A DNA stretch of 64,000 nucleotides from Planctomycetota bacterium (GCA_014237855.1 JABACD010000014.1:26951-90950); one strand, 5' to 3'; counted from the stretch's first letter, positions 10,701 through 19,219 are shown. The notes: generated from the sequence alone by a model not told the origin. Program-made: numbers and translations.

Positions 10701-10872
10701 GACCACGGATTTCGACGTCCACATCGAACTCGCGACGAGGAGCGCTGGCTGCCTCGGCGCTGGAAGATTGTTCGCCGGCAACAGGGGGTGCCTGCTCCTC
10801 GGTCCCTCCACAGGCGACCATCAGGAGAAGAGGCCCCAGGAGTAGAGGCCACGGCCACTTGCCTCGGCGCAT
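7714..10872 (-). CDS. FG-GAP/ASPIC-UnbV lipoprotein with a cysteine-less thioredoxin-like C-terminus
   Basis: About 1052 residues. The start at 10872 gives MRRGKWPWPLLLGPLLLMVAC, a lipoprotein signal ending in a lipobox Cys. The middle carries many FG-GAP/VCBS repeats (DVNGDGLEDLYVS, DLDNDGDQDLCV, DVELDGDLDFYV), then an ASPIC/UnbV domain (IGARIQVRRSDGKRV and GEGLLGQSSHRRFFGLG). The C-terminal 190 residues resemble a thioredoxin fold (LLTLWHPESRTGLRFLRDLA), but the usual CxxC is absent. This is a paralogue of the UGA-containing gene at 29740-32904: the stretch around VPNGFVT and FWR aligns, and Glu stands where that gene has UGA. So both redox positions are missing here. No enzymatic function can be assigned. 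Confidence 0.85.
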   Translation of the reverse strand: MRRGKWPWPLLLGPLLLMVACGGTEEQAPPVAGEQSSSAEAASAPRREFDVDVEIRGPARKITGHPTTLPDWADPLRARIDPEMDDSWREKIAVRFEQSCEAAIRALLEGNETALRAQLAETFEGSSGLFPLTELELRFDDGSFVVKDREGSESELESLEQLLERLDDWDWRGFEGCEITASVVDLTAAGDRRWDCLVELRLVGEESGLPTLIDMDLRAVAEEGDGPEGQPRVAAIAVEHTRHIQCTSPTFRSITGLILEDLPYWQREFALGCEDYDLLSDRRRINYGTGMLGMALGDVNGDGLEDLYVSTISGFPNRLFIHQPDGSVVDGAEEAGVDILDTTRGCLMVDLDNDGDQDLCVGRQTDLLLYWNDGTGKFSAPQPLQGTGTSPIYSICAADPDLDGDLDLFCSRYRTGTGDAHVPTPYHNATNGAVNFYWRNDGDGKFTEAGEETGLTAGDPRYSFIALWDDFDNDGLLDLYVVNDFGPNNLYIQTEEGFVDRAEEMGMLDASTGMGVSGADVELDGDLDFYVTNMFSVPGLRSTNDPQYRGGDEDIRPLHSKLADGMSLLLQDGSGHFVEGAKAAGVDHGGWAWGALFYDWNLDGYPEIYVPNGFVTSENETDVETLFWRWIVATTPVESISDETYNRNWLAMSSFNRVEGFSYNGNERNHVYLNLGDGTFADVSPLSDVDFIDDGRVASRVDWDNDGREDLILVNRTGPRLRIVRNAHPAPGHRVVIELHGKQGSADAIGARIQVRRSDGKRVTQTVYAGEGLLGQSSHRRFFGLGDADGLVDVQVTWTDGEVQRFDDLAPDRGWKLYREGGRSTEWAFDKVSPYEDAPHSPASPGSEGVRRVLLADKMPLRYLSFEQPGGRRVSLEELPSARTLLTLWHPESRTGLRFLRDLASIQHEVLKLGAVICPVAVLGEGTQHGSEVLKELGLDELALSADRNDELILEALLVEVLGNYADIPLPLTLLLDEQFNLCALYYGDPTTDLILEDLRRMDSMDPNDGTTLALSGGHWVAQPKRRYRQIVRALMMLGARDLATELKKKKQ

Positions 10873-11028
10873 ACCTATGGGACATTTGGGGGGCTGCATG
10901 GCGGGCGAGAATAGCAAAATCAGCTCAGGGTGATCCGATCAGTGGTGGGCCATGCTGAGCGCAGGGTCACGAGATAGCGGAGGCCGGAGGGAGGCATCTG
11001 CTGGAGAGCTATCGACCGTAATCCAGGG

Positions 11029-11061
11029 AATTCTACTGGGCTTCAGCCCACGATGAGAATT
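11029..11061 (-). terminator. hairpin at the 3' end of the sulfatase-like gene
   Basis: Nested inverted repeats follow the stop: outer AATTCT (11029-11034) with AGAATT (11056-11061), and inner GGGC/GCCC around a TGAA loop on the transcript. It sits directly downstream of the stop of the minus-strand gene. There is no U tract, so this is a modest call. Confidence 0.4.
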
Positions 11062-13410
11062 TCAGTCGAAGCGCGTGCAGTTCTCGCAGCTGCAGTCGAT
11101 CTCGATCCAATCCGAGGACCTCTCACCGTTCTCCATGGAGGCGTAGCCAAGTTCGGTCAGCTTCTTTGCGATTTCATCCTGGTCCCCAATGGCTGCTGTT
11201 TCCCAGTTGTTGCGCCGACTGTCCTCCAGCCAGCGGACGAGCATCTTGCGCATCCTGGCCGTGCGTACGGGGTCCTGCTCGCTCAGGTCAGTGCGGCAGG
11301 CCTCGTCCACCTCGATGTCGTGAAGGGTCACGTTGTGGAACCAATCACGCCGCTCGTCGCCACTTGATCGGGTTGGACGCAAGCCGAGGAGCAGCATCCA
11401 CTTTCCCGACAGAATCGAGGCGCTGAACCCGTTTGCTTGCATGGCAAAGCGCGGAGAATCGTCCTGCTCAGAGACCTGGAAGACATTCGTCCCGGGAAAC
11501 TCGACCTCCGGGTGCCCGGCCAGGTCGAGCAGAGTGCGGCCCACGTCGATTTGCTGCACGGGAGCAGCACGCCTGACCCCGGTCCCAATTCCCTTGGCCT
11601 TGAAGATCATGGGTACAGCCAGGTTTGAGTGGGACAGCCCTCGGTGCCCGAAACGATTCTCCTCGCCATTCCGAAGGGTTTCACCGTGGTCAGCTGTGAA
11701 GGCAATGGTCCCGTTCCAGAAGCGATCGAGTGAGAGCAGCTCGGTGAGTCTGTGGTCGACATAGCTGACCTCGGCCTTGTAAGCCGACTCCGTGTAGACC
11801 GGGTCTGCGATATCTGGATCCCAATCCGGGGCCAGGTCGAAGTTTGCAACGGGAGAGCCCGGGTCCCTGGGCTTGAGGTGCTCGGGGTAGTAGGGCGTTA
11901 TGAACTCCGGGGGGGGATCATAGGGAGAGTGGGCATCGTAGACGTGCAACCAGACGAAGAGGGGTCGTCCCTCGTAGTCGGGAAGCCAGCTCATCAGCTG
12001 AGCCAGGGTTTCCTCGGAGTCGCGTGCCGAACGATAGCCGGGATTGGAGTAGCGGTCGAAGCCCTGGCCCAACCCCGAGAACTGGGAGCAGACCGGAGCG
12101 GCGCTCACCGCAGCGAGGGTGGCGTAGCCCAGCTCGGCGAAGCACTCTGCGAGGGTGGGGGCAGCCTCAGCCAGACGGATTGCATTGGCGACGATTCCCG
12201 TGTCCCTCGGATTCAACCCGGTGAAGAGCGCCACATGAGAGGGCGTGGTGTTGTTGATGCTCGAGGTGGCATCCAGGAAGGCCACGCCTTCAGCTGCCAG
12301 TCTGTCGATCATCTCGGTGCGAGGGCCGTCCGCTCCAGACAAGAAACCCAGGTGGTCCGAGCGATGAGTGTCAGAGCTGATCAGGAGAACCGTTGGAGGA
12401 GACTCCCTGCGGGCGACCAGCTGAGGGCTTCCGATGACTGCGAGCCGCTTGGAATCGTCTGTCGAGATCAGCTCGAAGCGAGCCTCGACCTCCTCTCCTA
12501 CGAACTGCCCGAGTGGGATACTCAACTCTCTCCAGGATGGCGGGGATTGGTCATCGCCCGCGAAGGGAGCCTCGACCTGGCTGCGCTCAACGCCAGAACC
12601 CTCGACTGTCACCCTCAGCTGCGGTGGTGGGCCTGACCGCATGATGCTGCGGGGAGTGGCATAGGAGAGGACGAGCTCCTGCACTTCCTCGGAGACCTTG
12701 AACTGAGTGCGAGCGCCGATTTCAGTGGAGATACACGTACCTCGGCGTGCATCAGTTCCAATCTCGACCAAGGCCAGGCCGCCAAAGGCCTCCGGCGGCA
12801 GGTACCCACCCAGCGCAACGTCCTCGAAGGAGAGAGCCCTGAGCCCGAAGGGGTGCTCCCCCCTGGGGATCTCCAGGTGAATCATATCGCACTTCAGCGA
12901 CTCCCCAGTGACCGGTGGAAAGGTCATCGCCAGCGTCTGGAAGTTCCTGGACTTGATGACCTCCAGCTCGGCAGAACTCTGGACTACCCCGTCCTTGAGA
13001 AGCTTGCCGCCGATCGTGAAGCCCTGATTGCGAACGACCAGGTCGAACGTGAGCTGGGGAGTGTCGCGAAGAGTCAGAGAGGCTGGAATCTGGATCAGAG
13101 ATCGATCCTTGCGATAGATGGTCAGGATGGACTCTCCGTCCAGTTCCAGTCGTCGGGTCTTCGCTCCGCCAAAGTTCCAGTCATCTGTGCTGCCTTCTTC
13201 TCCCAGGTTCGGCCATTCCTGGGCCTGGCGATCGACTGGAATCTCGAGCTCGACCTCTCCGAGGGTGGTGAGCTCCAAGCGCTGCAGCGCTTTTCCGTCG
13301 TAGTGTGCCAGGGGCTGAGCACCCCCGGTCTCCTCTGAACAGGAGATCACCAGGAAGAGCGCGGCCGTCAGGGCCAGGGAGCGACAGGTTCTTGAGGAGA
13401 TTGTGGGCAT
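11062..13410 (-). CDS. sulfatase-superfamily (alkaline phosphatase fold) lipoprotein
   Basis: About 782 residues starting at 13410 with a signal peptide ending in the lipobox LFLVISC. Residues 25-330 have no motif I can name and may be a beta-rich accessory domain. Residues about 335-780 are the sulfatase-like domain: metal-binding start PPTVLLISSDTHRSDHLGFL, the active-site region NTTPSHVALFTG, and TADHGETL with a later GHRGLSHSN. At the nucleophile position the formylglycine Cys/Ser of true sulfatases appears as Thr, so a phosphoester or phosphoglycan hydrolase or transferase role is as likely as sulfate removal. The C-terminus ends in a tight cysteine cluster (DCSCENC). The larger frame open to 14142 overlaps the methyltransferase gene, so the longer start is rejected. 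Confidence 0.85.
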   Translation of the reverse strand: MPTISSRTCRSLALTAALFLVISCSEETGGAQPLAHYDGKALQRLELTTLGEVELEIPVDRQAQEWPNLGEEGSTDDWNFGGAKTRRLELDGESILTIYRKDRSLIQIPASLTLRDTPQLTFDLVVRNQGFTIGGKLLKDGVVQSSAELEVIKSRNFQTLAMTFPPVTGESLKCDMIHLEIPRGEHPFGLRALSFEDVALGGYLPPEAFGGLALVEIGTDARRGTCISTEIGARTQFKVSEEVQELVLSYATPRSIMRSGPPPQLRVTVEGSGVERSQVEAPFAGDDQSPPSWRELSIPLGQFVGEEVEARFELISTDDSKRLAVIGSPQLVARRESPPTVLLISSDTHRSDHLGFLSGADGPRTEMIDRLAAEGVAFLDATSSINNTTPSHVALFTGLNPRDTGIVANAIRLAEAAPTLAECFAELGYATLAAVSAAPVCSQFSGLGQGFDRYSNPGYRSARDSEETLAQLMSWLPDYEGRPLFVWLHVYDAHSPYDPPPEFITPYYPEHLKPRDPGSPVANFDLAPDWDPDIADPVYTESAYKAEVSYVDHRLTELLSLDRFWNGTIAFTADHGETLRNGEENRFGHRGLSHSNLAVPMIFKAKGIGTGVRRAAPVQQIDVGRTLLDLAGHPEVEFPGTNVFQVSEQDDSPRFAMQANGFSASILSGKWMLLLGLRPTRSSGDERRDWFHNVTLHDIEVDEACRTDLSEQDPVRTARMRKMLVRWLEDSRRNNWETAAIGDQDEIAKKLTELGYASMENGERSSDWIEIDCSCENCTRFD

Positions 13411-13523
13411 TCGATGGTGCCAAGGTATGGGCGACTCAAGCCGCTGGGGGCTGAAGAGCAGCATAGCTGGGAAGCTCCCCAGGGTGATCCTGCTCCCGGC
13501 GATCAAGGACGCACGAGACCTCT

Positions 13524-14294
13524 CTAGCTGGGCTTGAGGGCCAGTGTGGCCATCATATCGGGGAAGTACCTGGCAACTGGGCGCTTGGGCTCGGAGTCCT
13601 CGTACATGTCGATCAGGTGAAAGCCCGCCCGCAGCTGGCCCCCAATTTGCTCCTCGAGAGAGTGGCTGAACTCGAGGGTGTGGAACTCGGATTTGACCGC
13701 ATCGAGGTCTGTAGGGGAGAGGCTCTCGGTGTCCGAGTAGGGAAGGGGGTACCGGACCAGGATCTCTCCGCGCTCCTCCGCGAGAGGATCGAAGATGTAG
13801 GTGGCAGGTGCCATGAATCCAGCCAACAGCCGACCTCCGGGCTTCAAGACCCGAAAGGCCTCGCGCCAGACCGGGAGGATCTCGGGGGCGTAGCAGTTGG
13901 AGACCGGATGAAATATCAGGTCGAAGCTGTGATCTCCAAAGCAGCCCAAATCGTGCATGTAGCCCTGGACCGTCTTCAGCTCGAGACTGTCCCGCTCGGC
14001 GACGAGGTGATCCTGAGCGAGTTGCTTGGAGGAGGCGTCGAAGGTGGTCACCCTGGCTCCGGCTGCAGCAAAGATTGGCCCCTGCTGTCCTCCGCCAGAG
14101 GCCAGCCCTAGCACATTCTTGCCCGTGAGGTCTCCGAACCATTCACGCGGTACGGGCTTGGTAGAGGTGAGGAGTACACTCCACTCACCTCGCCGTGCTT
14201 GTTCGATCCGCTCGGAGCTGAATGGCAGGCTCCAGTTGTCCTTCTCAAGGACTCGTTGATCCCATCCGTCACGATTGATTTCGTTGATGCTCAT
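13524..14294 (-). CDS. class I SAM-dependent methyltransferase
   Basis: A 256-residue cytoplasmic protein. Residues about 55-90 carry the SAM-binding motif NVLGLASGGGQQGPIFAAAGA followed by the acidic strand VTTFDAS. SFDLIFHPVSNCYAPEI is the usual motif II region and FRVLKPGGRLLAG is motif III. The substrate cannot be told: generic methyltransferases of this type act on small molecules or quinone-like compounds. It sits between the metallophosphoesterase and the sulfatase-like gene on the same strand with short gaps (22 and 113 bases), so co-transcription is plausible but no shared pathway is obvious. Confidence 0.88.
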   Translation of the reverse strand: MSINEINRDGWDQRVLEKDNWSLPFSSERIEQARRGEWSVLLTSTKPVPREWFGDLTGKNVLGLASGGGQQGPIFAAAGARVTTFDASSKQLAQDHLVAERDSLELKTVQGYMHDLGCFGDHSFDLIFHPVSNCYAPEILPVWREAFRVLKPGGRLLAGFMAPATYIFDPLAEERGEILVRYPLPYSDTESLSPTDLDAVKSEFHTLEFSHSLEEQIGGQLRAGFHLIDMYEDSEPKRPVARYFPDMMATLALKPS

Positions 14295-14316
14295 GACCTA
14301 GATGTTTGCCCCTTTC

Positions 14317-16266
14317 TCACTCGACGCCGACCGCTCGTGGTAGTCCACGGACTCGGGGGTGATTCGAGCCTGGAGAGGAGTCGTAGACCCAGTCACCTAC
14401 TCGTTGGTCGAGATGCAGTAACAGGATCGTGCTCTCATCGGGGTCGAGCCGACGTTCGGGGGTGAATTGATCCTCGCTGTAGCGAGGCTCCACGGATACA
14501 TGGACCTCATCAATGCGTCCATCGAAGAAGGAATTGCCTCGTCCGTTTCTATCGGTGTCCGCGCCGATCAGGAGAGGTTGGTTGCGGATCGTACGCGCAC
14601 CGCTTGCCAGCTCCGAAGCAATCAGTTCGCCGTCGAGGTACAAGCGGATCTCGGCTCCGTCGAAGACAGCGGCGATGTGATACCAGCGCCCGGTTGAGAG
14701 GCTGACCTCCGGTGCCTCGAGCGTCACGTAGGCGCCATCGACATGGAGCAAGAACTCCGGGTGTCCTTTGCTCACAAAGAAGCCAAACTCGCTGCTCTCG
14801 GTCTTGTTGATCAGGCCAGTGCGGTTCCCGAACTTGTCGGCGTTGAACCAGCATTCAACCGTGAAGGGGCCGTCGGGCAGGGCGAGCTGCTCGTGACTGA
14901 CTACGAGGCAGTCTTCATGCCCGTCGAAGTCGAAGGCGCGCTCTTCTGGGGGCCTCTCAGGTTCGGGGAGTATCTTGACCCGGACTGGCACTACGACGCT
15001 CTGGGAGGGGAGTGATACCCGGTGTGTCTCCGCGAGATACTCCAGCTGGTACTGCAGCCGTGGCGCCTGATAGGCCGAGTCGATCTCGGCGGCTTCTCGC
15101 CAGGCCTCGAACTCGACCAGACGCTCCTCGCCGGCTGGGACCAGCAGGTGCTCGTGGTCCGGACTGAAGTTCCAGCGAAGATCTCCGCAGGAGATCGAGA
15201 GATTGATCTCGATGGCGCGCTCCAGTGGATTCTTCCAGCTGACCTGGACGGCTCCCTCGAGTGCCTGGCCCGAGACCAGGCTTGGGGTCTGGGGAAAACC
15301 TGGCTTCACCGAGTCGACCATCCTGCGCCCTGCGCGGGCCACCTCATTGGTGATCAGTCTGGGGTCCAGAGCTGCACCCACTGGAAAGGTCGCCACGGCG
15401 ATTCCCTCATCCCGAACAGTGACCAGATTCCAGTGGTGCAGGTAGCCGGCTTCGGGGGCATCACCCGCCTGGTGACCGCCTACGGTTGCCAGCGTGAAGT
15501 ACTCGATTCCATCTCGAGCACCGTCGTACACCATGTGGTGGATGTGCCCAGCAAAGGCTGCGGTCACGTTCCCAGCCGCCACAAGGCGCTGATGAACACG
15601 CTCCCAGTCCTCTCCATAGCCTCCACCCCGCCAGCGCGGATGGTGCAGGAACAGGAAGACATGCCGCGCATCCTTGGCCCGTTCGAGGGTCCTATCGAGG
15701 AAGTCGAACTGCGCCTTGCTCATGCGCTGGCTTGCGGGCTTCTTGAAGGTTCTCTCGCCAGTCAGTGGGTTGCCCTCGTCGGTGTAGAGGGTGATGAACC
15801 AGCAGTCCTTGTGCCGAAAGGCGTACCAGAGGGGTCCAAAGTGACGCTCGTAGTTGGCCTCGTGTTCGCCCTCGGGACGATCGTCTCCGCGCCAGTAGAC
15901 ATCGTGGTTACCCGCAACCGGATACCAGGGTGAGGTCAGGCGGTTCATGATCTCGCTGAACTCGTCTGCCTGACTCTGCCAGCGTTCGGTCTGGTTGTAG
16001 CCCTCGATCAGGTCACCAACGGTCATGACGAGATCAGGATCCACCAGGTTTACATCTTCAACGGCCTGTGCCAGAACCTTGACCCCCTCGGCTGGACCAC
16101 CAGTGCGGTCGCCAAACACGGCGAAGACAAAGCTGTCGTCTTCCTCGGCCAGAGGGAGCGAGACCTCACTCTTCCGGTCGGTTGTGAATCGCTCGTCCTG
16201 AGCTGCGACCAGGTGCGAGAGCAGGAAGAAAGGCGAAAGCAGACAGAGGACTGTTCGGTGATGCAT
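14317..16266 (-). CDS. secreted metallophosphoesterase with C-terminal LamG domain
   Basis: 649 residues with a signal peptide (MHHRTVLCLLSPFFLLSHLVAA). The calcineurin-like phosphoesterase domain spans about 45-300 and shows the metal ligands in order: FGDRTGG, GDLIEG, AGNHDVYW, LHHPRW and AGHIHHM. A beta-rich linker follows. Residues about 440-640 form a concanavalin A-like LamG fold (FTVECWFNADKFGNRTGLINK; GRWYHIAAVFDGAEIRLYLDG), which commonly binds carbohydrate. The protein is probably exported and hydrolyses a phosphoester on or near a glycan; the substrate is unknown. It lies 8 bases downstream of the Ogt stop, suggesting co-transcription. Confidence 0.9.
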   Translation of the reverse strand: MHHRTVLCLLSPFFLLSHLVAAQDERFTTDRKSEVSLPLAEEDDSFVFAVFGDRTGGPAEGVKVLAQAVEDVNLVDPDLVMTVGDLIEGYNQTERWQSQADEFSEIMNRLTSPWYPVAGNHDVYWRGDDRPEGEHEANYERHFGPLWYAFRHKDCWFITLYTDEGNPLTGERTFKKPASQRMSKAQFDFLDRTLERAKDARHVFLFLHHPRWRGGGYGEDWERVHQRLVAAGNVTAAFAGHIHHMVYDGARDGIEYFTLATVGGHQAGDAPEAGYLHHWNLVTVRDEGIAVATFPVGAALDPRLITNEVARAGRRMVDSVKPGFPQTPSLVSGQALEGAVQVSWKNPLERAIEINLSISCGDLRWNFSPDHEHLLVPAGEERLVEFEAWREAAEIDSAYQAPRLQYQLEYLAETHRVSLPSQSVVVPVRVKILPEPERPPEERAFDFDGHEDCLVVSHEQLALPDGPFTVECWFNADKFGNRTGLINKTESSEFGFFVSKGHPEFLLHVDGAYVTLEAPEVSLSTGRWYHIAAVFDGAEIRLYLDGELIASELASGARTIRNQPLLIGADTDRNGRGNSFFDGRIDEVHVSVEPRYSEDQFTPERRLDPDESTILLLHLDQRVGDWVYDSSPGSNHPRVRGLPRAVGVE

Positions 16267-16274
16267 GAGGCCGA

Positions 16275-16880
16275 CTACCGTAGCGCCTTGCCAGGAATGG
16301 TGGTTTGGGTTTCCTGTGAACGAGATTCGTGGAGCAACAGTCGCTCCTTGTTGGGTATTCCCCCGGCAAACCCCGTCAGGCGTCCGTCGGAACCAATGAC
16401 GCGGTGGCAGGGGATGATGATCGGAATTGGATTCTTGCCATTGGCCATGCCGACCGCACGGGCGGCTGTCGGTTGCCCGATGCGACGGGCTAGCTCCCCA
16501 TAGGAGATCGTCTCTCCGAAGGGGATGCGCTCGAGCTCGGCCCAGACGCCTCTCATGAACTCGGTGCCACCAGGGTTGAGCGGAAGGTCAAAGGCCTGGC
16601 GCTCTCCGGCGAAGTACTCCCTGAGTTGCATCGAGGCGAGCTCGACGATTTCACCTCCCTGCTTCCAATCATCGGAGACCTGGTGAGCCCCGCCCGGGGG
16701 TTGGAACTGGATCGCGGAAAGGGAGGTTCCGTCGCTCAGAATCAGGAGCTGGCCGAGCTGGCAGCTCAGGGTGAGGTGGTGTTTGTTCAATTTCGGTCCC
16801 CCATGAGCCCGCTGAAGAGGCCAGGACGAGGAAGACCACGGGGTGCTGGTGAGCTTGGCTCCCGCCACCGCGAAGGTCAT
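16275..16880 (-). CDS. ogt: methylated-DNA--protein-cysteine S-methyltransferase
   Basis: 201 residues. It repairs O6-methylguanine by moving the methyl group to its own cysteine. The active-site motif IPCHRVIG is present, as are the helix-turn-helix region FGETISYGELARRIGQPTAARAVG and the following GFAGGIPNKERLLLHE. The N-terminal part aligns with the Ogt/MGMT domain only from about residue 30 (LNKHHLTLSCQLGQLLIL), so translation may start later than the ATG at 16880. It is the first gene of the minus-strand run towards the metallophosphoesterase. A promoter probably lies in the roughly 190-base gap before the divergent glycosyltransferase. Confidence 0.92.
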   Translation of the reverse strand: MTFAVAGAKLTSTPWSSSSWPLQRAHGGPKLNKHHLTLSCQLGQLLILSDGTSLSAIQFQPPGGAHQVSDDWKQGGEIVELASMQLREYFAGERQAFDLPLNPGGTEFMRGVWAELERIPFGETISYGELARRIGQPTAARAVGMANGKNPIPIIIPCHRVIGSDGRLTGFAGGIPNKERLLLHESRSQETQTTIPGKALR

Positions 16881-17072
16881 CTAGATCCTGAGGTGCCAGC
16901 TACCTTACAACTCCATCCTCTGGTGGGGCAGGTTCGGGAAGCATGGACAGTTCAATCACGGGATCACCTGGGTGGCGTGGGTGCTATCGGCTGGGGCCTG
17001 AGGATCTACCTGGGCGCTGGGGGGGCCCCAGGGCGTTGGCGTGGGACAGATGCGGCGTTAGGATCCCCACGC

Positions 17073-18635
17073 ATGAATGATCGCAGGATCCAGCTTGTCG
17101 CCTTCTTGACGGTGCTCATGACCTTCCTGTGGTTGGTTGGGCACTTCTGGTGGACCTGCGATGACGCCTTCATCTCGTTTCGCTATGTCAAGCACCTGAC
17201 GCGCGGAGATGGTTTGATCTTCAATCCAGGTGAGGCTCCACCCGTGGAGGGCTTCAGCAACCTCTTGTGGATCCTGCTGCTCTCCTTGCCCTACTCGTTC
17301 GGGATCAGCCTTCCAGTTGCGGCCAACGTGCTCTCCGCGCTGGCGGGAGTTGTGCTGATAGGTCTGGTCGCACGCTTCGCGGTTGTACGCCTCGAGTCAG
17401 GTCTTGCTGGTGCGCTGGCGACCTCGCTCTTTCTGGCGACCCTGCCCCCCTTCGTGATCTGGTCCACCAGTGGTCTGGAGTCGATGCCCTTCGCGCTGGC
17501 GGTCTTTGCAACCTACTCTGCGCTGGTCCTCCATCCCGAGAAACCCCGTCTGCTGCTGGCGAGCATCTGCGCCATCTGCGCGGCACTACTGCGAGCCGAT
17601 GGCGCACTGTGGTGCGGGGTCGCCTTCCTCGCCGCCCTGCTGCCGTGGTACTGGAAGGGGCGCTGGCCCCTGCTACGCGGTGTGCTGATAACGGGCGTGA
17701 TCCTCTCGGTCGTGGTTGCGCTGCACTTTCTATGGCGCCATGACTATTACGGTGAGTGGATGCCGAATACGGCTCGAGTCAAGGCGGGATACTCCAGCCT
17801 TCGTGGAGAGCGAGGCCTCAACTACCTGCTCTCGTTCTTGCTGGCCGTGCCCTCCATTGCTCTGGTGATCGTCTGGGTATCCATTGGGTCCGTGAGGAAG
17901 GGGACCCGATCGATGGTGGTTCCATCGGCGCTCTTGTTCGTGCTGATCAACTGCGGCTACGCGATCTACGTCGGGGGTGACTTCATGGCCATGGGGCGCT
18001 TCTTCATCCCCAGCCTGCCCTTCGTTGCCCTGCTCTTTGCGGCGGCCTGCCGTGGGATCGGCCACCCTGCTCTGATTGCTGCCTTTGCGGGGGCCAATGT
18101 CGGGCTTGGACTTGCAGGATGCCTTGACCTGTTACCTGTGAGCGAGGACCTGCGTCAGCGATTTCATTTTCGCTGGAACGGGCCCCAGGCGCGCTCGGAG
18201 ATTGCTCAATGGGAGTTCATGGATGCGCAGGCCAAGCTCTGGTCAGATCTCGGGCGTGCCCTCTCGATTCATACTGAGCCCGGCGAGTCGCTGATCCGCG
18301 GGAATATCGGTGCAACAGGGTTTCACTCCGAGTTGGTCTTGCTCGATCAGAACGGGCTGGTGATTCCGGAAGTGGCCGGATCCTCTCAGCCCCTCAAGAA
18401 GGCCTCGCCGGGCCACGATCGTCGCGTTGACCCGGAGTTCTTCTTCTCCTGGGGTCCCACCTATCTTGGCGCGAGCCTGAGCCCGGTGCAGGCTCCCCCA
18501 GGAGCGGGTTACGGCGTTCAGACCTTGCGCTATCTTCGCTCCGGTGAGGTGATCCAGGAGCGCTGGCCGCTGCCGGAAGAAGCTGGCTTCCCAGAGGGTA
18601 GCGAGCTGCGTCTCCTGCGCCTTCGACAGCCCTGA
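17073..18635 (+). CDS. GT-C family membrane glycosyltransferase (arabinofuranosyltransferase-like)
   Basis: About 520 residues with about ten hydrophobic segments. The start MNDRRIQ at 17073 is chosen because it leads directly into the first membrane segment; the upstream frame has no family match. The hallmark CDDAFISFRYVKHLTRGDG (first extracytoplasmic loop, with the catalytic DD) and EGFSNLLW are typical of polyprenyl-phosphate-sugar-using GT-C enzymes. These transfer a sugar to a lipid, protein or glycan outside the membrane. The C-terminal 170 residues are soluble. The next gene, the AhpD-like selenoprotein, starts 22 bases downstream. Confidence 0.85.
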   Translation: MNDRRIQLVAFLTVLMTFLWLVGHFWWTCDDAFISFRYVKHLTRGDGLIFNPGEAPPVEGFSNLLWILLLSLPYSFGISLPVAANVLSALAGVVLIGLVARFAVVRLESGLAGALATSLFLATLPPFVIWSTSGLESMPFALAVFATYSALVLHPEKPRLLLASICAICAALLRADGALWCGVAFLAALLPWYWKGRWPLLRGVLITGVILSVVVALHFLWRHDYYGEWMPNTARVKAGYSSLRGERGLNYLLSFLLAVPSIALVIVWVSIGSVRKGTRSMVVPSALLFVLINCGYAIYVGGDFMAMGRFFIPSLPFVALLFAAACRGIGHPALIAAFAGANVGLGLAGCLDLLPVSEDLRQRFHFRWNGPQARSEIAQWEFMDAQAKLWSDLGRALSIHTEPGESLIRGNIGATGFHSELVLLDQNGLVIPEVAGSSQPLKKASPGHDRRVDPEFFFSWGPTYLGASLSPVQAPPGAGYGVQTLRYLRSGEVIQERWPLPEEAGFPEGSELRLLRLRQP

Positions 18636-18657
18636 AACCAAGAACCTTCACCTGACC

Positions 18658-19194
18658 ATGGCCTGGATCGATACCAAAGGGCTCGAGGAAGCCGAGGGAG
18701 AGCTCAAGGAGCACTTCCGTCGTGTCACGGATCCCCAAACTGGGGAGCTGGACAACATCATGTCCATTCATTCAGCCCATCCACCTGGACTGGGTGCACA
18801 CTTCGAGCTCTACAAGGCAGTCATGAGGGGCACACCGACTCTCCGCAAGCTGGAGCGCGAGATGATCGGTGTGGTGGTGAGTGTCGAGAATGGTTGCCAC
18901 TACTGAATCAGCCACCATCGGCGCGGTCTGCGCCGGCTGCTCAAGGACGATGGTCTGGCTGATGCCATCGAGACAGACTTCGAGTCTGCGGGCCTTGATG
19001 ATCGTCGGTTGGTGATGCTGCGTTATGCCTTGAAGCTGACCAGGAGCCCCTCATCGATGGAGCGGGACGATGTCATGGGCTTGCGAGGGGCCGGCTTTGG
19101 GGATGAGGACATCCTGCACATCGCAGAGGTCACCGCCTACTTCGCCTACGTGAACAGGATTGCTGACGGGCTCGGGGTCGAGCTGGAGTTCTGA
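18658..19194 (+). CDS. AhpD-like peroxidase-related selenoprotein (CxxU; in-frame UGA at 18904-18906)
   Basis: Read through one UGA, this is a 178-residue carboxymuconolactone-decarboxylase/AhpD-fold protein. The frame is the same on both sides of TGA 18904-18906. The active site reads ENGCHY-U-ISHH: Cys80 and Sec83 with a following His pair, exactly the place where this family has CxxC...H (usually N-x-C-x-Y-C-x-x-HH). Family members reduce peroxides or act as disulfide reductants. A SECIS-like hairpin follows the UGA with loop GGUCU, the same loop as in the E. coli fdhF SECIS. Read as a stop, the UGA would cut the protein in its active site. AhpD-like selenoproteins have been predicted before in marine metagenomes. 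The downstream part (SSMERDDVMGLRGAGFGDEDILHIAEVTAYFAYVNRI) is typical of the family. Confidence 0.92.
18907..18939 (+). promoter_or_regulatory. bacterial SECIS-like hairpin of the AhpD-like gene
   Basis: UCGGCGC (18918-18924) pairs with GCGCCGG (18930-18936) around the five-base loop GGUCU (18925-18929). The loop starts 18 bases after the UGA. An alternative outer stem CAGCC/GGCUG is also possible. G-U at loop positions 2-3 is what SelB is known to read in E. coli. Confidence 0.85.
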
Positions 19195-19219
19195 GCCATC
19201 TTCGAGGAAGATTGACCGC

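Noticed and set aside
11027..11064. Hairpin after the TGA of the sulfatase-like gene as a possible SECIS
   Set aside because: The apical loop is TGAA rather than N-G-U-N-N, and the frame beyond the TGA encodes nothing recognisable; a terminator is the simpler reading.
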